Assembly: GCA_003153125.1 (NCBI GenBank)
Contig: PLWW01000083.1
Coordinates: 1-42,754, forward strand
Direction: 5' to 3'
Length of the DNA stretch: 42,754 bases
Origin: Candidatus Dormiibacterota bacterium
GTDB taxonomy: Bacteria > Chloroflexota > Dormibacteria > Aeolococcales > Aeolococcaceae
Under the pieces are notes generated by a model. It was not told where the DNA came from. It did not search any database and was given only the letters and a program-made list of their open reading frames with translations. The position numbers were made by a program, and so were the translations under genes. This document shows positions 1-7,481 of the stretch, piece after piece (within the stretch, counting starts at the first letter, position 1; each line of letters starts with the position of its first letter).

Positions 1-15
1 CCCTCTCGCTCCGCG
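1..15 (+). repeat. tRNA-Ser-type 3' end (partial, window edge); left copy of a 15-bp direct repeat
   Basis: The first bases read CCCTC (3' side of a T-stem), TCGCTCC (acceptor 3' strand) and G (discriminator). The same 15 bases recur at 17469-17483, where the complete T-arm is present. The body of this tRNA would lie left of the window. I infer either a real tRNA-Ser 3' end or an attachment-site copy. The window cut prevents a decision. Confidence 0.4.
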
Positions 16-178
16 TTACCCTTAGTTCCTTCGGCCCCCCTTGCGTCTGATGGGGAGCGAGCTACGCGATGGTCATCAACGTTGCCGAGCACGGCCTCCA
101 TCCCAGCCGTTGCGTGGACAGAATCCCTGAGCCCCTACACGGGGCCGTCGACCTCCAGGTCTACCGCCGATTGGGCCC

Positions 179-601
179 TCAGGCGACGGCGGTCAGCGCC
201 GCCTGGGCCACCTCCATGTCCTGGCGGTAATGGCCACCGCTCACGCCCACCCCACCGACCACGTGCCTGTCGATCACGATGGGGTAGCCGCCGCCGAAGA
301 CCACTAGGCGGTCGATGCCGGCCGCCGCCCCGGCGGCCAGGGGCGGGTCGTCCTTGATGAAGTCGTACCAACCGTCGGTCGACATGCCGAAGCCCGCGGC
401 GGTGTAGGCCTTGTCCTGGGCCACCTGCACGCTGAGGAGGGCGGCGCCGTCCATGCGGCTGAAGGCCTTCAGGACCCCACTCTCGTCGACCACCGCGATG
501 ACGAAGGGGTGGCCCATCTCCTCTGCCTTCCGCTCGCCGGCGACGAGCATGCGCCGCGCCAGCTCGGTGTTCACGCTCGCCTTCTCGAACAGCTGCGCCA
601 T
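179..601 (-). CDS. GlcG/HbpS-family protein (heme-degrading/cofactor-binding-like)
   Basis: A 140-residue protein that fills a single GlcG/HbpS (DUF336) domain, with the typical N-terminal helix of the form ARRMLVAGERKAEEMG and the strand VIAVVDESGVLKAFSRMDGA. The later segment FGGGYPIVIDRHVVGGVGVSGG is the glycine-rich core of the family. Members bind heme or corrinoids or sit in operons for small-acid catabolism, so the exact role is not set by sequence. The ATG is preceded by GAGGAGG, and that Shine-Dalgarno overlaps the stop codon of the upstream lyase gene 13 bp away. The two are therefore almost certainly one operon. No signal peptide is seen, so it is probably cytoplasmic. Confidence 0.85.
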   Translation of the reverse strand: MAQLFEKASVNTELARRMLVAGERKAEEMGHPFVIAVVDESGVLKAFSRMDGAALLSVQVAQDKAYTAAGFGMSTDGWYDFIKDDPPLAAGAAAGIDRLVVFGGGYPIVIDRHVVGGVGVSGGHYRQDMEVAQAALTAVA

Positions 602-613
602 GTCAGATCCTCC

Positions 614-1540
614 TCAGGTGTGTGGTGCGGGGGTCCCCGCACCGGTTGTCAGACCGCTGAACCGTCGCTCGAGATCCCGGATCTCGGGGAGGCCGATGAA
701 GTCCAAGAACTCGTCGAAGGGCACCAACCGGTCCATGACCGCGGCCGGGGTCCCGCCGCTGCGGATGCCAGCCAAGACCTCCCGGATGGCCCGTGTCGCC
801 GCCAGCAGCGTGCTGATTGGGAACAGGACCAGACGGTAGCCGAGCCGCTCGAGGTCCGCCAGTGGCAGCGGCGGGGTCTTGCCGCCCTCGGCCCAGTTGA
901 ACAGCAGGGGGGTGTCGGGAAACGCGGTGGCCACCGCAGCGATCTCGTCGGTGGACTGGGGCGCCTCCACGAACAGGACGTCCGCCCCTGCCTCCCGATA
1001 GCGACGGGCTCGATCCAGCGCGGCGTCCAGGCCCTCCACGGCGCGCGCGTCGGTGCGGGCGATGAGGACCAGGTCGGGGTCCGTCCGGGCCGCGACCGCG
1101 GCCCGGATCTTCTCGACCATCTCGGCGGCGGGGATCACCTGCTTCCCCTCCAGGTGGCCACACTTCTTGGGGGCGACCTGGTCCTCAAGGTGGATCGCGG
1201 CCACCCCGGCGTTTTCGTACGCCCGCACCGTGCGCACCACGTTGATCGGGTTGCCGTAGCCGGTGTCGGCGTCCGCGATGACGGGGGTACTGACGGCCTG
1301 CACGATGCGCCGGGCGTTGTCGACCATCTCGGACATGGTCACCAAGCCCACGTCGGGACGGCCCAGGTAGGCGGCTGAGGTGCCGAAGCCCGTCATGTAG
1401 ACGGCGGGGAACCCAGCCTCCTCCACCAGCCGCGCGCTCAGCGCGTCGTAGGCCCCGGGCGCCAGAACCGGCGCCGGCCGCGCCAGCAGTTCGCGCAGGC
1501 GGCGCGCCCCGCCGCTCCGTTGTCCCAGAAGCTCGGCCAT
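614..1540 (-). CDS. Isocitrate lyase/PEP mutase superfamily enzyme (2-methylisocitrate lyase-like)
   Basis: A 308-residue TIM-barrel enzyme of the isocitrate lyase/phosphoenolpyruvate mutase superfamily. It has the Mg-binding stretch DADTGYGN (about residues 90-97), the acidic pair EDQ (about 119-121) and the active-site loop KKCGH (125-129), whose cysteine is the general acid in C-C lyases. KKCGH plus the length of about 300 fits PrpB-like methylisocitrate lyases, oxaloacetate decarboxylases or carboxyphosphonoenolpyruvate mutases. Substrate choice is not readable from sequence. The start is supported by GAGGAGG just upstream of the ATG. The next gene is the HbpS-like protein 13 bp downstream. 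A propionyl/acetyl-CoA synthetase at 14.3 kb would suit C3-acid metabolism, but the distance makes that link speculative. Confidence 0.85.
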   Translation of the reverse strand: MAELLGQRSGGARRLRELLARPAPVLAPGAYDALSARLVEEAGFPAVYMTGFGTSAAYLGRPDVGLVTMSEMVDNARRIVQAVSTPVIADADTGYGNPINVVRTVRAYENAGVAAIHLEDQVAPKKCGHLEGKQVIPAAEMVEKIRAAVAARTDPDLVLIARTDARAVEGLDAALDRARRYREAGADVLFVEAPQSTDEIAAVATAFPDTPLLFNWAEGGKTPPLPLADLERLGYRLVLFPISTLLAATRAIREVLAGIRSGGTPAAVMDRLVPFDEFLDFIGLPEIRDLERRFSGLTTGAGTPAPHT

Positions 1541-1604
1541 CTGGCCTCCTCACCGCCGCACGTGGCGCCCGCCTGTCTGCGCGCCTCCGCCGCCGGAACC
1601 GAGG

Positions 1605-1748
1605 TCACCCGCAATGGTATCGGTCCAGCGGGCCCAGGTTCACCTCGACCTGGCCGACCCGTTGCCCCGGGCACGTCAGCGTGGCGTCCGGCGCGTCGAG
1701 CACCGCGGCGGGGTCCTGGTTGTTGTAGGCCTCCGGGAGGGGGCGGGT
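1605..1748 (-). pseudogene. C-terminal remnant of an unidentified protein beside the IS
   Basis: On the minus strand about 47 codons stay open and end in TGA at 1605-1607. They give a protein-like tail (...LPEAYNNQDPAAVLDAP... to ...LGPLDRYHCG) unlike the arginine/proline-rich noise of the other frames. The frame closes upstream at TGA 1749-1751, right where the IS30 element begins. This looks like the 3' end of a gene cut off by the insertion. The family is not recognised. Confidence rests only on amino-acid composition and its position against the element. Confidence 0.35.
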
Positions 1749-1749
1749 T

Positions 1750-2977
1750 CAACCGGTCGTCGCAACACCTCGCGTTTTATCCTGAAGCCAAGAGTAGCGC
1801 GGCGAAAGCCTCAGCAGGCGTCTTCCAGTCGAGGGTTTTCCTAGGACGGCCATTGAGCGCAGTGGCTACGTGTACAAGGTCAGAGGGTCCGTGGACAGAG
1901 AGATCCGTGCCCTTCGGGAAGTACTGCCGCAGGAGACCGTTCGTGTTTTCGTTGGTCCCTCGCTGCCATGGGCTGTACGGATCACAGAAGTAGACGGCCA
2001 CGTCCGTGTCGAATGTGAGCTGTGCATGTTCCAGGAGCTAACGCCCCTGATCCCACGTCAACGAGCGTCGGAGCTGAGCAGGAAGGGTCAGGATCGTTCC
2101 GGCGATTGCATCCCGCACCGCCACCGCACCCCGGTCCTCAGGCAGGTGCAGCAGCATCGTGAACCGGGTGGTCCGCTCGACGAGAGTCCCGATTGCCGAG
2201 CCACTGTTCTTGCCAACGATGAGATCACCTTCCCAGTGTCCCGGAACAGCACGGTCGGCGACTTCAGCTGGTCGCTCGCTGATCATCACCATGTTCTTGA
2301 TCCGCATACGCCGATGGTCCACGCGGGCACGCGGCTTGCGCAACGCCCGCCCGGTCCGCAGGCAGGTTGTCAGCTCTCGCCGCAGTCCGCCACGGCCCTG
2401 TACGTAGAGCGCCTGGTATATGGCCTCGTGTGAGATTCGCATGCCTTCATCGTCGGCGAAGTCCACCCTGATGCGGCGCGCAATCTGTTCAGGACTCCAG
2501 CGTTCCGCTCCGCCGAGTTTGTCCTGCACGTACTGTCGCAGCGCTTGGCAGTCGGCCAACTTGGTGGGCTTCGGCCGTTGAGACCGGTGATCAGCGCGCG
2601 CTTGCGCAAGTCCAGCTCGATAATCATCGCCTTGGCGAGATCCATTGCGTTTCAACTCGTGAGTGATCGTTGACGGTGAGCGGTTCAACCTCCGAGCGAT
2701 TTCTCGCGCGCTGACATGACCACGCAGAACGGCTATCTCTTCGCGATCGGTTATCGACAGATATCGCCCAGATGGTTCGGAGAGTCCGAGCGGTGTCATC
2801 CCGCCAGCCTGATTGAACCACCGACTGCCGACAGTCCTCGACATACCCACTGCCCGCGCGGCAGCATCCGACTGGGATCCAGTGGCGCATCAGACCTGGC
2901 CACGCAGGAGGGCTGCCTGCTCACTATTGATCGTCGCGAACTGTCTCACCGGCGTTGACAGGTACCGGATGTCCGGG
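1750..2977 (-). mobile_element. IS30-family insertion sequence (approximate ends)
   Basis: The element is defined by its decayed IS30-family transposase. The ends are approximate. Reading outward on both sides gives a weak imperfect inverted repeat: GGTGTTGCGACGACCGGTTG on the left (about 1748-1768, complementary strand) and GGCGTTGACAGGTACCGGAT on the right (about 2950-2969). A target duplication could not be identified. The right-hand match overlaps the possible N-terminus of the transposase, so the true end could lie somewhat further right. Confidence 0.5.
1777..2949 (-). pseudogene. IS30-family transposase, interrupted by two in-frame stop codons
   Basis: In one continuous reading frame this encodes an IS30 transposase: an N-terminal HTH (SDAAARAVGMSRTVGSRWF), the second HTH (SAREIARRLNRSPSTITHEL) and the DDE catalytic core. 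The first Asp is in HWEGDLIVGK, the second in LTWDQG, and the Glu in [16 protein letters not shown] at 2038-2040 directly follows TWDQGR, where relatives usually have Glu, so the catalytic Glu is cut off. Downstream translation stays in frame to 1777 with normal IS30 sequence ([15 protein letters not shown]). A TGA at 2890-2892 also interrupts the N-terminal region. The longest uninterrupted piece begins at GTG 2850. The enzyme should be inactive unless stops are read through. Single-base substitutions rather than rearrangement explain both lesions. Confidence 0.85.
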
Positions 2978-3083
2978 TACGCCGTCAGGCGAGCGACCTG
3001 CTCGGGTGTCAGGCCATGAGTTTGGACCCAGCCCCGGGGGGCGCAGCGGCGCGACATCCTTTCGGACGCGTAGCATCGACGCG

Positions 3084-3953
3084 ATGCGCATTGGAGTTGT
3101 CTTCCCCCAAACGGAGATCGGCGCGGACGTCGGCGCGGTGCGGGCGTATGCGGAGCGCGTGGAGGAACTCGGCTTCACCCACGTGCTCGTCTATGACCAC
3201 GTCGTGGGCGCCGACGCGGCCGTTCACGCACCGTGGACGGGCCCCTACGACGTGCACACGGCCTTCCACGAGCCCATGGTCCTCTTCGGCTACCTAGCCG
3301 CGGTCACATCGCTCGAGCTCGTCACCGGGATCATCATCCTCCCGCAACGCCAGACGGTCCTCGCAGCCAAGCAGGCTGCGGAAGTGGACCTGCTCACTGG
3401 GGGCAGGTTCCGGTTCGGCGTCGGGCTCGGTTGGAACGCGGTCGAGTACGAGGCGCTTGGCAAGGACTTCTCGAAACGAGGCCGTCGCATGGAGGAGCAG
3501 ATCTCGCTGCTGCGCCGGTTGTGGACCGAGCAGACGGTCACCTTCGAAGGCACGTACGACCGGGTCATCGGCGCCGGTCTGGCGCCGCTGCCGGTGCAGC
3601 GCCCCATCCCGGTGTGGATCGGGGCGCAGTCGAAGCCGGCGTACGAGCGCGTCGGTCGGCTTGCTGACGGCTGGTTTCCGCAGGTTCCTCCCGGGCCACG
3701 GCTCGAGGAGGCACGCGCCATAGTGGAAGCCGCTGCGGCGGAGGCTGGCCGCGATCCTTCCACGCTCGGCATTGAGGGCCGCGTGAGCTGGGGTGACGAT
3801 GGCGACGGCAAACTGGTGGAGCAAGCGGGACGGTGGCGCGACGCGGGCGCGACCCACCTGTCAGTCAACACCATGGGCGCAGGCCTCGGCGGCGTCGGCG
3901 GCCACCTCGCCGCGCTTGCTGTGGCCGCAGAGGTCCTGCAGCTCGCGGGCTGA
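3084..3953 (+). CDS. LLM-class F420-dependent oxidoreductase
   Basis: A 289-residue luciferase-like monooxygenase fold protein beginning MRIGVVFPQTEIGAD, the usual first strand of the family. This places the start at ATG 3084 although the frame is open further upstream. The family stretches ITLP-like IIILPQRQTVLAAKQ (around residue 95) and FGVGLGWNAVEYEALG (around 120) are present, as is the C-terminal barrel part VPIWIG-like PIPVWIGAQSKPA. The length and motifs match the Rv2161c-type F420-dependent group better than FMN-dependent luciferases. The substrate is unknown. It lies just right of the IS element and converges on a transporter remnant on the other strand. No Shine-Dalgarno is obvious. 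Confidence 0.85.
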   Translation: MRIGVVFPQTEIGADVGAVRAYAERVEELGFTHVLVYDHVVGADAAVHAPWTGPYDVHTAFHEPMVLFGYLAAVTSLELVTGIIILPQRQTVLAAKQAAEVDLLTGGRFRFGVGLGWNAVEYEALGKDFSKRGRRMEEQISLLRRLWTEQTVTFEGTYDRVIGAGLAPLPVQRPIPVWIGAQSKPAYERVGRLADGWFPQVPPGPRLEEARAIVEAAAAEAGRDPSTLGIEGRVSWGDDGDGKLVEQAGRWRDAGATHLSVNTMGAGLGGVGGHLAALAVAAEVLQLAG

Positions 3954-4086
3954 GACTGGCCGTCGCGGACCTCGTGGCCAGCGGGGCAGGGCCCCGCTGC
4001 CAATGGAGGCGCCACACTAGCTGGCGTCCAGCAGCAGCACGGCGAGAAGCTGGCCTACGTCGCGTCTGGCGCGCCGCGGGGCGCGG

Positions 4087-4404
4087 AGCCCTGACCGGCA
4101 CCCAGTGGAGGAGGGCGATGGTGCCCCAGAGGACGAAGAAGCCGATCAGTTGCACCGCGTCGATGGTTGCCCCGAGCACGAGATAGTTGATGACCAGCGC
4201 ACTGGCTGGGAGCGCCAACTCGGCGAACGTCGCGATCGAGGCCGGGGTGCGGCGTAGGCCACGGTAGTACAGCATCATCCTGACCAGGCCTGAGATCACG
4301 GCGAGCAGCACCAGGCGTACCCAATCGGCCGCCGTCACCGCCGAGGGCACCAGCGCGAGCAGGGCGGCCCTTCCCTGCGCCCCGGCGAACGCGTGCTGCC
4401 CGCT
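4087..4404 (-). pseudogene. EamA/DMT-family transporter, C-terminal fragment
   Basis: About 105 residues read as the last membrane segments of a 10-TM drug/metabolite (EamA) transporter. They contain successive hydrophobic helices (DWVRLVLLAVISGLV, IATFAELALPASALVINYLV, AVQLIGFFVLWGTIALLH). The N-terminal two thirds are missing. The similarity stops abruptly near 4404, where coding sequence for an unrelated plus-strand protein begins. The natural stop codon also seems lost, since the frame runs on antisense to the oxidoreductase gene down to 3865. Both ends therefore look rearranged. Confidence 0.6.
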
Positions 4405-5471
4405 CCCTGATCTGTCGTGACACCCCAAAGGCCGAAGACCAGCTACTCGCGCCCCACCTGGCGGCGAAGGAGGATGAGCTGGCGCAGCGCGACCTCGGTC
4501 ACATCCTCCTCTGGGTCGCCGCCGACGCACGGCCCGCCCGCGTGGGAGGCGCGGTGCTTCCCGGTTACTGGATGCACCGGCGGGAGAACATCGCGGCCAA
4601 GGTGCGCGCGCTTGGGGAGCACGCTCCCATCGCCGACGAGCAGTTCGCGGCTGCGGCGCGCGCGGTCGGCCTCGGTCCCGAGCTCGTCCGCCTCGTCCTC
4701 TCTCGCCCGGGTTGCTCACTGATTCACGACGACCGCGCCCGGGGGTGGGTGCGACGGACGGCCCCCGTCCGTGATGCGTCCCAGCTTCTCCTGGCCAGGT
4801 GGGCACGACCAGCGCGCAACGCCGCGTTGGCTCGCGTGCTGGGACATCCTCCGGCCATCGTCGGAGCGCAGCTGACGCGAGACGCGCGGTTCCACCGCCT
4901 GACCGGCCACCGGGAGTGGGCGCTGAGCTCCTGGGGTGACCTCGGCGAGGGCACCAGATACCGCAGCACTCAGGACGCGATCCGGGCCGTCCATCCGGTG
5001 TCGGTCAGCGCCATCCGCAACTGGCTCCACCACGAGGAGTTCGGGCGCTGTGCCGATGGGCGGCGCGGGTTCAGCGCGGATGGCGCCACGCCGCACGACG
5101 ATGCCGAGCCGGCGGTCGGGCCCGACGTCGAGGTTCATGACCACCGCCACCTCGTCTTCACCGTCGCGGTCGATGGCCGCGTGTTGCGCGGCAGCTCCGT
5201 CATTGTCCCCCACTTCGTCGGCTGGTTCCTCGGGCTGCGTCGCTTGCCGCAGCGCAGGGTGTTCGCGCGAGCCGACGGCAACCAACTCGTCGTCACGCGC
5301 CGGCCGGGGCACTCGTCGGTGTCATCGCTGCAAGCCGACGTGCGGATGCTGGGCTTGGAGTCGGGCTGTCGACTGCGGATTGCGCTTGACCTGGTCGGGG
5401 AAGCAGCGCAGATCGGCGCGGCATGCCGATGCCACGTCATGGACCCGCCCCTGTCGCGCGACGGCGCATGA
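4405..5471 (+). pseudogene. Winged-helix DNA-binding protein, 5'-truncated (sigma-factor-like HTH type)
   Basis: The frame is open from the junction near 4405 to 5471. The first conventional start is GTG 4542 (309 residues), but protein-like sequence (LLAPHLAAKEDELAQRDLGH) already precedes it, so the true N-terminus has probably been lost. The middle holds a pattern seen in actinobacterial sigma-like HTH proteins: a short helix pair, then RDARFHRLTGHREWALSSWG, then RSTQDAIRAVHPVSVSAIRNWLHH, followed by an acidic linker and a beta-rich tail (PHFVGWFLGLRRLPQ, VSSLQADVRMLGLESGCRL). I infer a DNA-binding role. The protein may still be made from GTG 4542, and the family is named only tentatively. 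Confidence 0.5.
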
Positions 5472-5654
5472 GTGCGGTTGATGAGGGCTGTCGCAGCAGG
5501 CGTACGAGGCGGCTTCACTTCCACCGAGGTCGCGCTTCAATGGAGGAGCGGGAGAAGGGGGCCTCCCGCGGGAGTACCACCGCCTCAGCTGGGACTACTT
5601 TCTGTTATCGCTTCGCGTCGGCGGCCTGAGCTGGCGAATCAGAGCGGAACGAGC

Positions 5655-5707
5655 CAATGGGGTCGCTAACCGTAGGAGGTCGGGGAGTTCGAATCCTCTC
5701 TCCCCAG
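5655..5707 (+). pseudogene. tRNA-like 3' half (T-arm and acceptor)
   Basis: The sequence GGGGAGTTCGAATCCTCT reads as a T-arm with a canonical TTCGAAT loop, followed by CTCCCCA, an acceptor 3' strand, and a G. No matching 5' acceptor (TGGGGAG) or D-arm lies at the right distance upstream, and the anticodon arm cannot be folded with confidence. It is therefore a 3' half only. It directly abuts a headless protein fragment, as expected of an attachment-site scar. Confidence 0.45.
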
Positions 5708-5711
5708 TCGA

Positions 5712-5924
5712 TCCCGCCCGGCAGCGGTCACGCTGGACGAGGCCGCCGATTCCTGGAACACCGACACGGGTGGAAACCTCACGATCACCCTGACCGGCCA
5801 GACGGTGACGGGCAACGTCAGCGCCACCCTCACCGGGGCTCCCAACGGCACGGCCACGGGCACGGTGGCGAACCTTCAGGTCTCGGGATCGTGGACGTGC
5901 CCGGCGACCGGATCCGGCGGGTAG
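5712..5924 (+). pseudogene. C-terminal fragment of a secreted-type beta-rich protein
   Basis: Seventy codons after the tRNA-like sequence give a Gly/Thr/Asn-rich beta-type pattern (NLTITLTGQTVTGNVSATL, NGTATGTVANLQVSGSW) and stop with TAG at 5922-5924. There is no start codon or signal peptide. The composition resembles extracellular or lipoprotein beta domains, but no family is recognised. It probably lost its 5' part in the rearrangement that left the tRNA-like half. Confidence 0.4.
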
Positions 5925-6028
5925 CCGCGCCGCTGCCGCCGCCTCGCGAACCACTCGTGCATGCCGATCGAGAGACCCCCGAAAACGACGAACTCGGAGA
6001 CCGGTATGGTACGTATGCCGAGCACCAC
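5876..6028 (-). CDS. Short hypothetical membrane-type ORF (50 aa)
   Basis: From GTG 6028 this frame gives 50 residues with a hydrophobic stretch (VSEFVVFGGLSIGMHEWF) followed by a basic run (ARRRQRRG) and a hydrophilic tail. This is compatible with the end of a membrane protein. It overlaps the opposite-strand fragment ending at 5924 by about 49 bases, so only one of the two can be a natural end. No homology is recognised and it may be a remnant. Confidence 0.2.
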   Translation of the reverse strand: MVLGIRTIPVSEFVVFGGLSIGMHEWFARRRQRRGYPPDPVAGHVHDPET

Positions 6029-6105
6029 AAGCGCTTGATCCCGTTCGTCTGGTAGGGCGGCTTCACTGCACAGTGACCGGGCGCACGCACGACTCCTGCG
6101 ACCGC

Positions 6106-7143
6106 TCAGGACGTAGCCGGACCCCGCCACAAGTCGATCCCGCTTTCGACGGCGTATTGGTCGATAGCGGCGAGTTCTTCGGCAGTGAAGTCGAGGTGAC
6201 CGAGCGCCGCGACGTTCTGCTCCAGCTGGGCGACGCTGCTCGCGCCGACGAGCACCGACGTGACGCGCGGGTCGCGGAGCGCCCACGCGAGGGCCATCTG
6301 CGCGAGGCTCTGGCCGCGGCGTTCCGCAATGGCCGCCAGCGCCCGCACATGAGCGAGGTTGGCGTCGCTGAGCATGGCCTTGGTGAGCGTCCCGTTCTGC
6401 CGGGCGCGTGAGTCCTCGGGGATCCCGTGGAGGTAGCGGTCGGTCAGCATCCCCTGGGCGAGCGGTGAGAACGCGATGCACCCGACACCCTCGGCACCGA
6501 GGACGTCGAGCAGACCCTGTTCGATCCAACGGTTGAGCATCGAGTACGAAGGTTGGTGGATGAGCAGCGGGGTGCCGAGCCGGCGCAGGATGGAAACCGC
6601 TTCCGCCATCCGCTTGTCGGAGTACGAAGAGATCCCGACGTAGAGGGCTTTGCCCTGCTGGACGGCGGAGTGCAGGGCACCGAGCGTTTCCTCGAGCGGG
6701 GTGTTCGGATCGAAGCGGTGGTGGTAGAAGATGTCGACGTAATCGACGCCGAGGCGCTGCAGGCTCTGGTCCAGGCTCGCGAGGAGATACTTGCGGGATC
6801 CCAGGTCGCCGTAGGGGCCGGGCCACATATCCCATCCGGCTTTCGTCGAGATCACGAGCTCATCGCGGTGCCCGCGGAAGTCTGTTCCCAGGATGCGGCC
6901 GAAGTTCGACTCAGCGCTGCCGTATGGTGGGCCGTAGTTGTTCGCCAGGTCGAAGTGCGTGATGCCGAGGTCGAAAGCCCGGCGCAGGATGGCTCGCTGG
7001 CCGTCGATCGGCCGGCCGTCGCCGAAGTTCTGCCACAGGCCCAGGGACACCGCGGGCAGCAGCAGGCCGCTGCGCCCGCAGCGGCGATAGCTCATCGATT
7101 CGTAACGGTCGGCCACGGGCCGATAGTCGGTCACCTCAGTCAC
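6106..7143 (-). CDS. Aldo/keto reductase (YghZ/Gpr type)
   Basis: A 345-residue NADPH-dependent aldo/keto reductase of the YghZ (L-glyceraldehyde-3-phosphate reductase) and Kv-beta-like branch. It has the catalytic tetrad Asp and Tyr in FDLANNYGPPYG, Lys in VISTKAGWDMWPGPYG and His in DIFYHHRFD. It also has the subgroup-typical SRKYLLASLDQSLQRLGVDYVD and the C-terminal cofactor segment SVLVGASSVAQLEQNV. I chose GTG 7143 (VTEVTDYRPVADRYESMSYRRCG), because the 32 residues further upstream do not resemble the family. It likely detoxifies aldehydes in the cytoplasm. It is single, with no close operon partner. Confidence 0.85.
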   Translation of the reverse strand: MTEVTDYRPVADRYESMSYRRCGRSGLLLPAVSLGLWQNFGDGRPIDGQRAILRRAFDLGITHFDLANNYGPPYGSAESNFGRILGTDFRGHRDELVISTKAGWDMWPGPYGDLGSRKYLLASLDQSLQRLGVDYVDIFYHHRFDPNTPLEETLGALHSAVQQGKALYVGISSYSDKRMAEAVSILRRLGTPLLIHQPSYSMLNRWIEQGLLDVLGAEGVGCIAFSPLAQGMLTDRYLHGIPEDSRARQNGTLTKAMLSDANLAHVRALAAIAERRGQSLAQMALAWALRDPRVTSVLVGASSVAQLEQNVAALGHLDFTAEELAAIDQYAVESGIDLWRGPATS

Positions 7144-7481
7144 GCGCCGATTGTGGCGGATCGAGCGTCCTTCGCAGGCACCTGGTGTTCCTGGCAAGCG
7201 CGATGAGCAGACCGTGTCGCGCATGAGGCCGATATGCACGCCCTGTACGGCTCCAATCTGCGCGACGCCCGCCTATACCACATGGTGCTTGACACGACAC
7301 GGATTCCTCCCGAGCTCTGCGTCGACGCATTGCCAGCGCTGCGGTGGCCCCACTCCCGTTTCGCGAGCAGCGACGCCCCCTAGCCCTTCTGGCCCGGCGG
7401 CTCTGCTGAAGACACTGGTATTGCAACCCGGAGGCCTCCTCGGCTCAGGCGTCGTCGGAAGCCACGGATGCACATCGAATG

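Noticed and set aside
48-60. GGGGAGCGAG near the left edge, resembling a tRNA 5' acceptor (GGAGCGA)
   Set aside because: No D-arm or anticodon arm follows at proper distances, so no tRNA can be built from it.
4716-5312. Minus-strand frame opposite the winged-helix gene
   Set aside because: The plus strand shows helix-turn-helix-like pattern and balanced composition; the minus frame does not resemble any family.
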